This document shows, piece by piece, positions 44,168 to 54,037 of a stretch of DNA of 64,000 nt (positions within the stretch are counted from its first letter, which is position 1; the number at the start of each line of letters is the position of its first letter). The position numbers and the translations under genes are program-made. Origin of the DNA: Erythrobacter sp. Alg231-14 (GTDB lineage Bacteria > Pseudomonadota > Alphaproteobacteria > Sphingomonadales > Sphingomonadaceae); NCBI RefSeq assembly GCF_900149685.1, contig NZ_LT702999.1, forward strand, positions 2,232,001 to 2,296,000, read 5' to 3'. Below the pieces are notes generated by a model. The model was not told the DNA's origin. It worked only from the letters and a program-made list of their open reading frames with translations, and made no database searches.

Positions 44168-44563
44168 TGAAGAAACTCCCGAAGGTCAAGTGCAAGTGGT
44201 CATACAGAGCGACGAGAGCCGCAGCTGCTGAGCATAAGAGCGACCATTGGCTGGGAAGTTTAAGGGGGCATTTTTCGCAATTGATCAGAAAAGTTCAAAA
44301 ACAACGTATATTCAATGTGATAGGAGCCTAACCGATCCGAAATTTGCCGATCGGTGCCGCTTGTATCGGCCAGCTATTGCCGCCTCATTGCGCTCATCAT
44401 CGCGGCGCCAAACGCCACTAGTATCGCACACAAATCACCCCGGTCCCTCACGCGCGCGCGTTAGAATGCGGCCAACCCTTAGGACAGATACGGGGGCAAC
44501 CCTTTGCTCAATCTTGTCCAGCATGGCGGCAAATCCTTTCCACCAGATAGAAACAGGTGGAAC
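44168..44563. other. 396-base divergent control region between fliC and flbD
   Basis: No gene is seen. On the minus strand TTAAACTT (44256-44263) and GTCGCTCT (44237-44244) give a poor sigma-28 candidate for fliC, about 60 bases upstream of its start. A GG/GC sigma-54-like element at 44345-44359 has 11-base spacing and is rejected. No CtrA-type TTAA-N7-TTAA box was found. Confidence 0.5.
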
Positions 44564-45997
44564 ATGCGGGCGCTTCATTCAGAATTTGAGACGGCACAAT
44601 CGATGGGCGGTCCCAATCAAACCACCATTGGGGAGCGAACAACAGCCGCAACCGGCGCTCCGGCCAATGTGCATTCCGGCTTGGTCGATCCAACTTTGCC
44701 TTTGCTTGCCCACAGTTGGCAGCGCGGACGAATCGTGTTGGGCGATCATGGCAAATTCCCAGAGATTGAAACGCGGCCGGGCCGGCAACACGCAGATTTG
44801 CTTGCGATTGACCTTGTCCAATCGGACAGGCCGGCGCTGACCAGGCTTGCCAATGGTCGGGTCACGCTTGCTTACCCACCGCACGCAATGGGGCCGGCGC
44901 AATCGGCGTTGATCGCCAGCGCCGCCGATGGCGGGTGGCCCATTGCCGGTGACACCGAGAGCCTCGCTTTGTTGACATTGGCGGAACGGATCGCCGCAAG
45001 CGAAATTCCAGTCCTCCTCGAAGGGCCCACCGGCACGGGCAAAGAAGTGATTGCGCGTTTTGTGCACCGGATGAGCGCGCGGGCAAAAGGGCCGTTTGTC
45101 GCTGTCAATTGCGCCGCCATGCCAGAGGCCATGCTGGAAGGATTGTTGTTCGGCCATCGCAAGGGCGCGTTTACCGGGGCGGGAGAAGCGCATGAAGGGC
45201 TGTTCAAAGCCGCGGATGGCGGCACGCTCCTGCTCGATGAAATTGGGGAACTGCCGCTATCGCTGCAGGCGAAGCTGCTGCGCACATTACAGGAAGGCGA
45301 GGTGTTGCCCCTAGGCGCGACAAAGCCGCTTCACGTGGATGTTCGTGTTGTTGCTGCTACCAATCGGACCCTAGCGTCGGAGGTGGCAGCAGGCCGCTTT
45401 CGCGAAGATCTTTTGTATCGTCTTAACGTGTTCCCCATGACGCTCCCTGCTTTGCGGGATCGGCGGGGGGACATTGCGCCGCTCGCATTTGGAATGTTGT
45501 TGCGTCACGCGTGTCAGCCGGGGATGCCGTGCTGGATTTCGGGCCAGGCGCTTGCCTTGCTCGAGGCACATCCATGGCCGGGCAATGTCCGCGAGTTAGA
45601 AAATGTGATCCGCCGGGCGATTTTGTTGGCAGGCAAAGATGCGCATATCGGATCGGAGCATATTGCCTTTGATCAACCGGCGCGGGGGGTCGAAACGGGT
45701 TGTCAGCCTGATCACAATTCTGTGGCTACTATCGCCGCCTTGCCCGCTTCCATCGCCGCTATCGATCGGCGCGACGCGGCTTCCTTATCCGATGTGGCGT
45801 TTCAATCCGAAGCGCGTGCGATCCTTGATGCGCTCAACCTCAATGGCGGGCATCGGGCAAAGACTGCGCGCAGCCTTGGTATATCGGAGCGAACATTGCG
45901 TTACCGGCTCGCATCGATGCGGAAATCCGGTCTGATTGGATCGAATACGGCTTTAATCACACCAATGGCGGCTGTCGCGAATGGCGGTGAAGTATGA
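44564..45997 (+). CDS. flbD: Sigma-54-dependent flagellar activator, FlbD/FleQ-like
   Basis: The 477-residue NtrC-family protein has an AAA+ domain with Walker A GPTGTGKE (near 154), the sigma-54 contact loop GAFTGA (near 201), Walker B LLLDEIGE and the R-finger region [16 protein letters not shown]-terminal helix-turn-helix follows ([20 protein letters not shown]). The first about 115 residues do not form a clear receiver domain, so phosphorylation control may be absent. AGGTGG before ATG 44564 favours this start over 44504. It heads the fliE-to-fliS operon, overlapping fliE by four bases, and is the natural activator of the two sigma-54 promoters found here. Confidence 0.9.
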   Translation: MRALHSEFETAQSMGGPNQTTIGERTTAATGAPANVHSGLVDPTLPLLAHSWQRGRIVLGDHGKFPEIETRPGRQHADLLAIDLVQSDRPALTRLANGRVTLAYPPHAMGPAQSALIASAADGGWPIAGDTESLALLTLAERIAASEIPVLLEGPTGTGKEVIARFVHRMSARAKGPFVAVNCAAMPEAMLEGLLFGHRKGAFTGAGEAHEGLFKAADGGTLLLDEIGELPLSLQAKLLRTLQEGEVLPLGATKPLHVDVRVVAATNRTLASEVAAGRFREDLLYRLNVFPMTLPALRDRRGDIAPLAFGMLLRHACQPGMPCWISGQALALLEAHPWPGNVRELENVIRRAILLAGKDAHIGSEHIAFDQPARGVETGCQPDHNSVATIAALPASIAAIDRRDAASLSDVAFQSEARAILDALNLNGGHRAKTARSLGISERTLRYRLASMRKSGLIGSNTALITPMAAVANGGEV

Positions 45998-46365
45998 GCG
46001 GCGTCGGTTCCACCAGCTCGGTTCATCAAATCATGGCCCTGCGCCAAGATGTGATGTCCCGCAATCAGGCATTGCAAGATGTGCGCGCGGCCACCGGCAG
46101 TCCCGCATCGGGCGCGCAAAGCCCCGGCAATGCAACCGGTCCGGCTGGCGGTTTTGCCGATGCCCTGACCGGCGCGCTTCAAACTGTTAGCGGCGTGCAG
46201 CGCCGATCCGGCGAAATGCAAGCGGCCTATGAGCGCGGCGAAGTGACCGATATCGCGAAAGTGATGCTTGCCAGGCAAGAGGCCGGCGTGGCGTTCGAGG
46301 CTACCCTTCAGGTCCGCAACAAACTGCTGTCGGCCTATCAAGACATCATGCGGATGGGGAGCTGA
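45994..46365 (+). CDS. fliE: Flagellar MS-ring/rod adaptor FliE
   Basis: The 123-residue protein ends in the FliE signature helix ([38 protein letters not shown]), which connects the MS ring to the rod. The N-terminal part is Ser/Gly/Ala-rich. The ATG overlaps the flbD stop by four bases, and fliF begins three bases later from a GTG. It is slightly longer than typical FliE (about 105 residues). Confidence 0.93.
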   Translation: MSGVGSTSSVHQIMALRQDVMSRNQALQDVRAATGSPASGAQSPGNATGPAGGFADALTGALQTVSGVQRRSGEMQAAYERGEVTDIAKVMLARQEAGVAFEATLQVRNKLLSAYQDIMRMGS

Positions 46366-46368
46366 TAG

Positions 46369-48027
46369 GTGGCGGATGCAAATGTACCGGTTGCCGTGAA
46401 CGGCGCCCCTGTTCCCATGCCCGCTGCCGCCGATTGGCGCGGACAATTCTCCCAACTTACCGCGCAACCCGCGATCCGACGCGCTTTGCCCGCATTGATC
46501 GGGATTGGCGTGCTGGCGATTATCGCGGCGCTTTATCTTAGCATCGCACAAGGGCCTCAGCGGATCTTGTATTCCAGCCTGACCGATGGAGAACGGGGCA
46601 AAGTCGTCGCAGCGTTGGAACAAGGCGGCATTGGCTACACAATCAATCCAAACACAGGCGCGCTAACCGTTTCCGAAGGCGACGTGTATCGCGCACGAAT
46701 GTTAGTCGCCAGCGATGCGGGAATCGCCGCGCCCGAGGGCGCAAGTGAGATGCTCGATGCCATTCCATTGGGGTCCAGCCGGACGTTGGAAGGGGAGCGA
46801 TTGCGGCTTGCGCGAGAGCGCGAGTTGATGTTGACCATCCGCGAAATTGACGGAATTGAATCGGTCCGCGTGCATCTCGCCACCGCAGAACGATCGGTCT
46901 TCATCCGTCAGAACAACCCTCCCAGCGCCAGCGTTATGGTGCGTTTGGTGGGTGGCCGATCTTTGAGCCAGCCTCAGGTTGAAGCGATCGTCAATCTTGT
47001 ATCTGCCTCGGTGCCCGGGATGACAACCGATGCCGTGCGTGTGGTGGATCAGAACGGACGGTTGCTGTCTTCGGAAAGAGACGGCGTAATGGACGGTTTG
47101 GTTCTACAGCGCGAATTCGAAGGAAAACTGCGCGAGCAAGTGACCTCCTTGCTTTTGCCGCTGTTGGGGGAGGGCAACTTTTCGAGCCAAGTTCAGGTCG
47201 AACTGGACCAATCTGAGATCACGTCGGCGCGTGAAAGTTACGATCAAGACGGTTCCGTCCGCAGTGAAAGCGAACGCACATCAACGCGACTTGCCGGAAG
47301 CGGGCCGGGCGGCATTCCCGGTGTAACTGCAAACACGCCGCCGCCTGACGCGCAATTGGTCGAAGGGGCGCCCGATCCGGCGCAGGCCGCCGAAGATCCA
47401 TCGGCCCCGCCGAGTGACAGCGAAAGCGCCGTCCAACGCAATTATGAATTGGGCCGCGAAGTCGCCGTGACGAACACAAGGCCGGGTGGTTTGGTCAAAT
47501 TGTCGGTCGCAGTCGCGGTCAGCGATAGCGCGCTCGAAGCGGCCGCGCCTATGACCGCAGAAGAGCTACAATCCTTGGTCAGCGCAGCAGTTGGCGCAGA
47601 CGAAACGCGCGGCGATCAAATTCAAGTTGTCGTCAGCGCGTTTGAAAGCACGGAAATGGAACCGATGGCGTTCTATGAACAACCGTGGTTCGCCAACGTC
47701 TTACGATATGTGACCGCGTTGATTGCCGTATTGCTTGTCTTGTTCTTGGCGGTGCGTCCGATGATCAAACGGATGCGCGGCTCAACGCCTGCCGTGTCTC
47801 TCGCGGAACAAAATCTTGATCCAAACGCCACGGATTTGCTCGTTGCGGACCCAGGGGCGCGGGAATCCAACCCGGCATTGGCGCAGGATGCGTCGCCGGT
47901 GGATTTATCGCAGCGTGTCGAATTGGCCCGGCAATTGGCGACGGTACAGCCCGATCGCGCGGTCGAAGCGCTTCAACGCATGCTCGATAATCCCAGTGAC
48001 CAACCGTCAAAGGCCGCCGCGATATGA
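46369..48027 (+). CDS. fliF: Flagellar MS-ring protein FliF
   Basis: The 552-residue protein starts at a GTG and has two membrane segments: ALIGIGVLAIIAALYLSI (about 44-62) and VLRYVTALIAVLLVLFLAV (about 440-460). Between them lie the YscJ/FliF ring motifs (LYSSLTDGERGKVVAALEQGGIGYTI, EGERLRLARERELMLTIREIDGIESVRVHLATAE). The C-terminal tail VDLSQRVELARQLATVQPDRAVEALQRML carries the FliG-binding motif. It assembles the MS ring, base of the motor. The stop overlaps fliG by four bases. Confidence 0.96.
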   Translation: MADANVPVAVNGAPVPMPAAADWRGQFSQLTAQPAIRRALPALIGIGVLAIIAALYLSIAQGPQRILYSSLTDGERGKVVAALEQGGIGYTINPNTGALTVSEGDVYRARMLVASDAGIAAPEGASEMLDAIPLGSSRTLEGERLRLARERELMLTIREIDGIESVRVHLATAERSVFIRQNNPPSASVMVRLVGGRSLSQPQVEAIVNLVSASVPGMTTDAVRVVDQNGRLLSSERDGVMDGLVLQREFEGKLREQVTSLLLPLLGEGNFSSQVQVELDQSEITSARESYDQDGSVRSESERTSTRLAGSGPGGIPGVTANTPPPDAQLVEGAPDPAQAAEDPSAPPSDSESAVQRNYELGREVAVTNTRPGGLVKLSVAVAVSDSALEAAAPMTAEELQSLVSAAVGADETRGDQIQVVVSAFESTEMEPMAFYEQPWFANVLRYVTALIAVLLVLFLAVRPMIKRMRGSTPAVSLAEQNLDPNATDLLVADPGARESNPALAQDASPVDLSQRVELARQLATVQPDRAVEALQRMLDNPSDQPSKAAAI

Positions 48028-49070
48028 CCAGTCTCGATACAATTGAGATCGAAGAACCGATGAATGCGGTGCCCGCGCCTTTGCTGAACCGGGTCGACAG
48101 GGCTGCTGTGTTCCTAATGCTGTTGAGCGACGAGGAAGCCGCTGCCCTGCTCTCTCGGCTTGGTCCGGATCAACTTGAGCAAATTGGTGCAGCGATGTGC
48201 CAATTGGGCGATATTGAACAGGCCGAAATGGCCGAAGCTCTCGATGATTTTGTCGGAGAAAGCGCGCGGGAAATTTTGGCACAACAAGATCGCGGCGCAC
48301 AGGTTCGCGGTTTGTTGGAACGATCCATTGGCCCGACAAAAGCGGAAAGCATGATGATGCGCATTGATCCCGATCCGGGACCGCGCAGCATCGAAATGGC
48401 ACGATGGTTGGCGCCAGCCTTACTGCTAAAACTGGTGGAAGATGAACACCCTCAGGTGATTGCCGCTTTGTTGTTGATGTTGGACCCAGAGCCAGCTGCC
48501 GAAGTGCTGTCCGCCTTACCAAACCACATCCAACCCATCGTGGTCGAAAGGGTCGCGCGGATTGGACCGGTGTCTCAACAGGCAGTCGACATGATCGACA
48601 AACTCTTATCGCAACGCATCGGGGCCAGTTTTGGCGCAAATGCATTGGCTTTGGGCGGCGCGCGCGAGGCGGCCAATCTCATCAATTTGGCGGCAGGCGA
48701 TCTGCGCGGCACCGTGTTGCCGGCCATCGCACAGCGCGATGGACCCTTGGCCGAAAGGATCGAAGAAGAGCTGTTCACATTTGAAATGTTGTTCGAACTC
48801 GAGGCACAGGCGATGGAGCGTTTGTTGCGCGACGTCGACAGCGAAGCTTTGGTCGATGCTCTCAAAGGGCTCAAAGACACAGAGCGTGCTCCGTTCTTCA
48901 AAGCAATGTCGAGCCGCGCCGCAGATGGCATTCGCGACGAAATCGAAATGCGCGGCCGACTGTCGAGAGGCGAGGTCGATGCTGCCAAACGCAAGATTGT
49001 CGAAGTGGCCCGATCTCTGGCTGAACAAGGCGAGATTGTGATGGGAGGCGATGATGGAGAGTTCGTCTGA
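48024..49070 (+). CDS. fliG: Flagellar switch protein FliG
   Basis: The 348-residue protein shows the middle-domain EHPQVIAALLLMLDPEPAAEVLSALP and the C-terminal torque region (LLRDVDSEALVDALKGLKDTERAPFFKAMSSRAADGIRDEIEMRG), with charged residues facing MotA. It binds FliF, FliM and the stator. The whole domain order and length are standard. The stop overlaps the fliH start by 17 bases. Confidence 0.95.
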   Translation: MTSLDTIEIEEPMNAVPAPLLNRVDRAAVFLMLLSDEEAAALLSRLGPDQLEQIGAAMCQLGDIEQAEMAEALDDFVGESAREILAQQDRGAQVRGLLERSIGPTKAESMMMRIDPDPGPRSIEMARWLAPALLLKLVEDEHPQVIAALLLMLDPEPAAEVLSALPNHIQPIVVERVARIGPVSQQAVDMIDKLLSQRIGASFGANALALGGAREAANLINLAAGDLRGTVLPAIAQRDGPLAERIEEELFTFEMLFELEAQAMERLLRDVDSEALVDALKGLKDTERAPFFKAMSSRAADGIRDEIEMRGRLSRGEVDAAKRKIVEVARSLAEQGEIVMGGDDGEFV

Positions 49071-49725
49071 TTGGCTGACGCTTCTGAAAGGGTCCCCGCC
49101 ATCACCCGATGCCAGCGAAAATTCTTGGATCGACGCATTGGCCAATCCCGAAACCTTCGTCGAAGGCCTTCCCATCGCCCGGCACTCACCATCGGAAAAC
49201 TCTGCGGTAGATAGCGCGCCTGCACCATCGTCAGACGCACCTGAAGCAACGCCGGTTTCCGATCCGATTCAAGACGCATTTGCCCGTGGAGAAGCGGCCG
49301 GCTTTGCTGCTGCAAAAGCGCAATTGGAAGGCGAGCACAACGCGGCCATGGCACAGCAGCGCATGCTCCGGTTGAACTTTCAAAACCTCGATCAATTCGC
49401 GATGGATTGTTTGGCCAGCGACTTGGCCGACACCGTGACCGCTTTGTGCGAACGGGCGTTTGAACATCATACGCCCGACGCAGATCAATTGATGCAACGA
49501 TGCGATCATGCAGCCAAACGGCTGGGGGGCGGAGCGCAAGATTGCGCGCTTCACCTAAATCCAGCGGATGTCGATTTGGTCGATCTTCAAACGCGTGAGG
49601 CGTGGCGCGTGACCCCCGACGAAACGGTATTGCGCGGCGGACTGCGCTTTGAAAGCGCCGATGGCGCGATCAGCGACGATCCATCCGATTGGCGCCGCGC
49701 CATCGCGGCAGCAATCAAAGGATAG
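49054..49725 (+). CDS. fliH: Flagellar export ATPase regulator FliH
   Basis: The 223-residue protein has a Pro/Ser/Ala-rich N-terminus and a helical C-terminal half (FARGEAAGFAAAKAQLEGEHNAAMAQQ, then LADTVTALCERAFEHHTP) similar to FliH/YscL. HLNPADVDLVDLQ is typical of the C-domain. FliH dimers hold back FliI. The ATG at 49054 is preferred over the adjacent ATG at 49051 because GGGAGG lies five bases upstream. It overlaps fliG and precedes fliI by five bases. Confidence 0.88.
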   Translation: MESSSDWLTLLKGSPPSPDASENSWIDALANPETFVEGLPIARHSPSENSAVDSAPAPSSDAPEATPVSDPIQDAFARGEAAGFAAAKAQLEGEHNAAMAQQRMLRLNFQNLDQFAMDCLASDLADTVTALCERAFEHHTPDADQLMQRCDHAAKRLGGGAQDCALHLNPADVDLVDLQTREAWRVTPDETVLRGGLRFESADGAISDDPSDWRRAIAAAIKG

Positions 49726-49730
49726 GCGCG

Positions 49731-51083
49731 ATGTTGGCAGAAATGCAGATCGAATTGGCTCGTTTTCGTTCCGCGCCGGTCGCATCGGGGCCCGTTCTAT
49801 CGGGCCGGGTCGTCGCCTGCGATGGCGGGTTGATCGAAGTCGCGGGATTGGCGCTTCCGATAGGATCGTTGGGCGCAATCGAAAATGAAACGGGCGACGA
49901 TGCTTTGGCTGAAGTGATTGGATTTCGCGCGGGCCGTTCTTTGATGATGTTGCTCGGCGACACGCAACTATTGCGGCCACAAGCCAAGGTGCGCGCCGTT
50001 GGCCGGCCCGGTACGGTGAAGGTCGGCAACGCCCTTTTGGGTCGCGCGGTGGATGGATTGGGCAACCCGATCGATGGCGGCCCGCCGCTCGATCTATCGC
50101 AAAAATGGCCTTTGTCGGGCAAACGCGAAGGCGCCCTGGAACGTGCGCCCGTTCAAGAAAAATTCGATTGCGGTGTGCGGGCTATTAACGCCTTGGCCAC
50201 AATGGGGGTCGGGCAAAGGCTGGGCGTGATTGCCGGGTCTGGGGTTGGCAAATCGGTCTTGATCGATACGGTTGCTGGTCATGCGGTCGCGGATGTCACC
50301 GTCGTGGCGTTGATCGGAGAACGCGCCCGCGAAGTATCCGATTTTGTCGCGCGTCATATGACTGGATTGCAACGCGGCCGTATGGTTGTGGTCGCGGTTC
50401 CTGCCGATCACGCGCCCAATTTGCGACTGCGCGCGGCGCAATACGCCACCGCCATCGCCGAACATTTCAGATCGATGGGCAAGCGTGTGCTGCTTGTCCT
50501 AGACAGCCTTACGCGGGTGGCCCACGCAGCGCGCGAACTGGCGCTTGTCCTGGGCGAACCGGGGGCGGCGCGGGGGTATCCGCCATCGGCATTGGCGGCC
50601 GTTACCAAACTGGTCGAAAGGGCCGGCAATTCTGCGCATTCCGGCGGAGCGATAACCGGGCTCTACACGGTGTTGGCCGATGGCGATGACACGTCTGATC
50701 CCGTGGTCGACACAGCAAGGGCAATCTTGGACGGTCATGTCGTTCTTTCGCGCGAATTGGCGCAGCGCGGGCACTATCCCGCGATCAATGTTCCGGCATC
50801 GCTTAGTCGGGTGATGGATGATTTGGTCGATCCAGCCACGGCAGAGGCGGCCCGTGATATTCGCGCGCTGATCTCGGCACGAGAGGAAAATCGCGATCTG
50901 GTCTTGATGGGGGCCTATCGTGCAGGATCGGATCCATTACTTGACCGCGCGATAGGCCACGGTCCCGCCATTGATGACTTTTTGAAACAATCCCGCGGCG
51001 ATGCCGTCTCCATGTTCGACAGCCTTACGGGGCTTAACGCGCTTTGCAGCGCCATGGCTGGCGGGGAAATGGCCAATGGATGA
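49731..51083 (+). CDS. fliI: Flagellum-specific export ATPase FliI
   Basis: The 450-residue P-loop ATPase has Walker A GSGVGKSVLI (near 168), Walker B RVLLVLDSLTRVAHAAREL, and GEPGAARGYPPSALAAVTKLVERAGN, the FliI/F1-beta family motifs. It powers unfolding and delivery of flagellar export substrates with FliH and FliJ. The frame opens at 49689, but ATG 49731 follows the fliH stop by five bases and fits the family start. Its end overlaps fliJ by eight bases. Confidence 0.97.
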   Translation: MLAEMQIELARFRSAPVASGPVLSGRVVACDGGLIEVAGLALPIGSLGAIENETGDDALAEVIGFRAGRSLMMLLGDTQLLRPQAKVRAVGRPGTVKVGNALLGRAVDGLGNPIDGGPPLDLSQKWPLSGKREGALERAPVQEKFDCGVRAINALATMGVGQRLGVIAGSGVGKSVLIDTVAGHAVADVTVVALIGERAREVSDFVARHMTGLQRGRMVVVAVPADHAPNLRLRAAQYATAIAEHFRSMGKRVLLVLDSLTRVAHAARELALVLGEPGAARGYPPSALAAVTKLVERAGNSAHSGGAITGLYTVLADGDDTSDPVVDTARAILDGHVVLSRELAQRGHYPAINVPASLSRVMDDLVDPATAEAARDIRALISAREENRDLVLMGAYRAGSDPLLDRAIGHGPAIDDFLKQSRGDAVSMFDSLTGLNALCSAMAGGEMANG

Positions 51084-51564
51084 GCCAAAAACCCGGCGGC
51101 GTTTGCGTTTGGCTTCGCGGCAATTGGCGCTGGCCAAGGTAACCAAACGCGAAGCGATGGCGGCCCTCGCCGATGCGGTGTCAGAGGAAAGCCGCAGCAC
51201 CGCCTTGGCGAAGCGGAGCCGAGATTTGTTGCACGATTACGGCAAACGCGCCGCAACCAACAACGCATACAGCCTGCGGGCGAATGCGGGATTTGTGCGT
51301 CAGTTGCACGATGTCGCGGACCAAGCTGGAAAAGCGGTGAAGGACGCCAAAGAACAGGCCCAATGGCAGGTCGAAAGCCTGGCCAAAGCCGAAACGCGCG
51401 CCCGCCGGCTTGAGGAACAGAAGGACAAGGCGCGCACCGCGTTGCAGGCGATCCAATTGCGCCGAGAAACCGACCAATTGGCCGGGATGGCACACAAGTT
51501 GCAAAACTCTTCGAACCCAACCGGCGACAGCCGACCGACATCGCACAAAAGGACCGCTCCGTGA
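51076..51564 (+). CDS. fliJ: Flagellar export protein FliJ
   Basis: The 162-residue protein is a long alpha-helical hairpin rich in Lys, Ala, Glu and Arg (RRLRLASRQLALAKVTKREAM to KAETRARRLEEQKDKARTALQAIQL), which is the only clear mark of the poorly conserved FliJ family. It couples the FliI ATPase to the FlhA gate. Identification rests on the helical shape, length and position between fliI and fliK. ATG 51076 overlaps the fliI end. Confidence 0.85.
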   Translation: MDEPKTRRRLRLASRQLALAKVTKREAMAALADAVSEESRSTALAKRSRDLLHDYGKRAATNNAYSLRANAGFVRQLHDVADQAGKAVKDAKEQAQWQVESLAKAETRARRLEEQKDKARTALQAIQLRRETDQLAGMAHKLQNSSNPTGDSRPTSHKRTAP

Positions 51565-53429
51565 TTCCAACATTGCCCGAAATGACCACAGTTCCTTCCT
51601 CGCCGACATCGGCGATCGCGCCCAACATTTTGGCGGGCACATCGGCATTGGCATCGCCTTTTCCTCAAATGCTCGAAAATTCGCAAATGGGGGCCGCACA
51701 AGGTACCATTGCGGCGAAGGCGCGCGCGGTCGAGACCGGGGAAGAACCGCCGACTGCGCCCGAGCAAAACAACCTTTCGCAAGCGTTCGCCGATCTGGAT
51801 CCGATCGCCCAGTTCGCATCCAATCCATCATCGGTCCCTCTGAATGTTTCTGTGGTGAGCCACAGTGATGGCGTGCGAGGTCAGGGGGACGAACTTGACG
51901 ATGGGCCTCCATTTTTCGCCGAGGAACCGGTGTCGCGCCGGAAAACGAACGGTCAAGATTTTGCCGCTTCAACTGGCAGGCAATTGCCCGATGGCGGCAG
52001 CATTTTGCCTCATAGCCCTGCCGGTGTCGCATCGACGGATGTCACAACACATCAGGTCAATGGACGCCCGGACTATCGGCCCGTGCCGACCGCGATCGCA
52101 GGGTTGGGCCGGGCGTCAATCCGCAACGCTGCGCCTCAACTGCCTTCAGAGGCCGCTTCGCCCGTCACAACACCATTGGTCGGTGCTTCCGATGCTGGCA
52201 CCAACAATGGTGGAGCTGTTGGGACAGCGGGAAGTGTCGGCACTGTGACCGAACGAGATACAACCCATTTGCCAAAACATCTGGTCAAAGCGGAGGCTGA
52301 GCCAAAGCCGTCTTTGCCCGATAGCCGAGAGGTGTCACGGACCCTTCCAAAAGACGCAATGGTTCAAGACGAGACTCTGCCCCCGATCCATACATTGCCC
52401 CGTCCAACCGTCGGTGTAACATCGCCGTCGGTAGGTTCGACCGGTTTGGACCCGGTACCGCCGCTCACCATTCAAAGCACGGTGCGGTCATCGGATCGAG
52501 TGAGAGTAAAGGGTCAGGATAAGCCTGTTTCTCGCGATATTGCGCCCAAAACGCCGAATAGTGTGCCTCTACCATCCGGGCATCTCGCCCCATCAGCGAC
52601 ATTGGATCGCTCGCCGACACAGAACGAAGCGCGGCGTGAGACAACAGCGCGCGCTCAGCAGGAACCTGATCTGGACCGTTTTGGTGGGCTGCGTGTTGCT
52701 GCGGATGTGCGCGGCCTTCCCGATCCCGTGGAACCGGTGCGGTTGACCGGTGCGCTGAGTGACACCCAAGGGCCGTCACAATCCGGGCAGACCTCTTTGC
52801 AGTCGGCCCCATCTGCGCACGGTATTACGCCCAATTCACCCGTCGCAAATACCGCAACAGTTTCATCGCTGTCTCAGACAGCTGGCGATGGTCGGGGCGA
52901 TGCGCGGTCGGGGCAAGCCATCGCGTCCGCGATAGATCAATTGGCCGAAGCGCGCGAAACGGGGCGATCGGCGCGACCAGAATTGACTATGCGGCACCAA
53001 GAATTCGGTGCCGTCAGCATGAGAATTGAAACGGCGGGAGCCGATCTGCGCGCCACATTGGCCAGTCGCGATCCCGGCTTTGTCCCCGCCGTTCAAACTG
53101 CGCTGGCGGAACGGACGGTGATCGCGCCGGGTGAAACAAGCTCTGCGCACACCAATTCGGGTCGCAATGGCGATCACAATGGTGGCCAACAATCGTCTTC
53201 AAACAACAACTCAAACCCCGGCTCTCAGAACGGATCCCAAGGCCATTCGAACGGTTCGGGCGGGTATTTTGAGGGTCGCTACGGGTCTTCCACAGGGTCC
53301 GAGCAAGGTTCGTCGAAACCATACTTGGAGCAAAGCGGTGACAACGACACACACGCCGCCGCCCAAAACCCTTCGGCTTCGCCGGATGCGGATCTTGGCA
53401 ACACGCGGAACACCGGTCTTTTCGCTTGA
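51561..53429 (+). CDS. fliK: Flagellar hook-length control protein FliK
   Basis: The 622-residue protein is mostly low-complexity (Pro, Ser, Thr, Gly), with a conserved C-terminal Flg_hook region around ELTMRHQEFGAVSMRIETAGADLRATLASRDPGFVPAVQTAL. A final tail of about 90 residues is Asn/Ser/Gly-rich (QQSSSNNNSNPGSQNGSQGH). FliK measures hook length and switches export specificity through FlhB. It starts at GTG 51561, overlapping fliJ by four bases. The long ruler region is unusual for a gene whose hook subunit is short. Confidence 0.9.
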   Translation: MIPTLPEMTTVPSSPTSAIAPNILAGTSALASPFPQMLENSQMGAAQGTIAAKARAVETGEEPPTAPEQNNLSQAFADLDPIAQFASNPSSVPLNVSVVSHSDGVRGQGDELDDGPPFFAEEPVSRRKTNGQDFAASTGRQLPDGGSILPHSPAGVASTDVTTHQVNGRPDYRPVPTAIAGLGRASIRNAAPQLPSEAASPVTTPLVGASDAGTNNGGAVGTAGSVGTVTERDTTHLPKHLVKAEAEPKPSLPDSREVSRTLPKDAMVQDETLPPIHTLPRPTVGVTSPSVGSTGLDPVPPLTIQSTVRSSDRVRVKGQDKPVSRDIAPKTPNSVPLPSGHLAPSATLDRSPTQNEARRETTARAQQEPDLDRFGGLRVAADVRGLPDPVEPVRLTGALSDTQGPSQSGQTSLQSAPSAHGITPNSPVANTATVSSLSQTAGDGRGDARSGQAIASAIDQLAEARETGRSARPELTMRHQEFGAVSMRIETAGADLRATLASRDPGFVPAVQTALAERTVIAPGETSSAHTNSGRNGDHNGGQQSSSNNNSNPGSQNGSQGHSNGSGGYFEGRYGSSTGSEQGSSKPYLEQSGDNDTHAAAQNPSASPDADLGNTRNTGLFA

Positions 53430-53461
53430 GGGTGAAAGTCGCGAATAGGAGCTGATTGAGC

Positions 53462-54037
53462 ATGGCAAAGGCTGACGACACAGCCTCTTCGGAAAAGCCC
53501 AAGGGAGGCATGATGAAGATGGTGCTGGGCGCTGTGCTGCTGCTCGCAGTGGGCGCAGGCGGTGCCTATGGGGCATTTGCCGCGGGCTTTATTGGCGCCG
53601 ATGGGGAAAGCGGACCCGACCTACCGGAATTTGTGCGCAAAGGGGAAACAGACCCCTACGCGATGGCAACTGACAGCAAGGATCAGGCACCTGTTGTCTA
53701 CGGCGACGGGGGGAGCGAATACCGCACCGCCTATTACAGTTTTGAAGACACATTCACATCGAATTTGGCCGATTCACCGGCGTTGATTCAGGTGGACCTT
53801 GCCGTGTCCACACGCCGTGATGGGCGTGTGTTGGGATGGGTTAAGAACCATGAACTGGCGATCCGATCGGCCATTCTGGCGCAATTGGCAGCCACGTCAG
53901 AGGCCGACATTTACGATGTCGAAGGCAAAGACGCACTTTCCCAACGGCTGACTGCTTCGATCAACGCCGTGCTTGAAGAAAACGAAGGTTTTGGCGGGAT
54001 CGAAGCCGTCCATTTCAAGGGGGTGTTGGTCCAATGA
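53462..54037 (+). CDS. fliL: Flagellar basal-body-associated protein FliL
   Basis: The 191-residue protein has a cytoplasmic start, one membrane helix (MKMVLGAVLLLAVGAGGAYGAFAAGF) and a periplasmic domain with ALIQVDLAVSTRRDGRVLGWVKNHELAIRSAILAQLAATSEADIYDVEGKDALSQRLTASINAVLEE, typical FliL. It supports stator function at the motor. ATG 53462 is preferred to a TTG two codons earlier, though AGGAG is closer to the TTG. It overlaps fliM by four bases. Confidence 0.92.
   Translation: MAKADDTASSEKPKGGMMKMVLGAVLLLAVGAGGAYGAFAAGFIGADGESGPDLPEFVRKGETDPYAMATDSKDQAPVVYGDGGSEYRTAYYSFEDTFTSNLADSPALIQVDLAVSTRRDGRVLGWVKNHELAIRSAILAQLAATSEADIYDVEGKDALSQRLTASINAVLEENEGFGGIEAVHFKGVLVQ

Noticed and set aside
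44237..44263. Possible sigma-28 promoter of fliC
   Set aside because: The -35 part is plausible but the -10 part matches only about half of the consensus; kept only as a remark in the control region.
44345..44359. Sigma-54-like element upstream of fliC on the minus strand
   Set aside because: GG to GC spacing is 11 instead of 12, which normally abolishes sigma-54 promoter activity.
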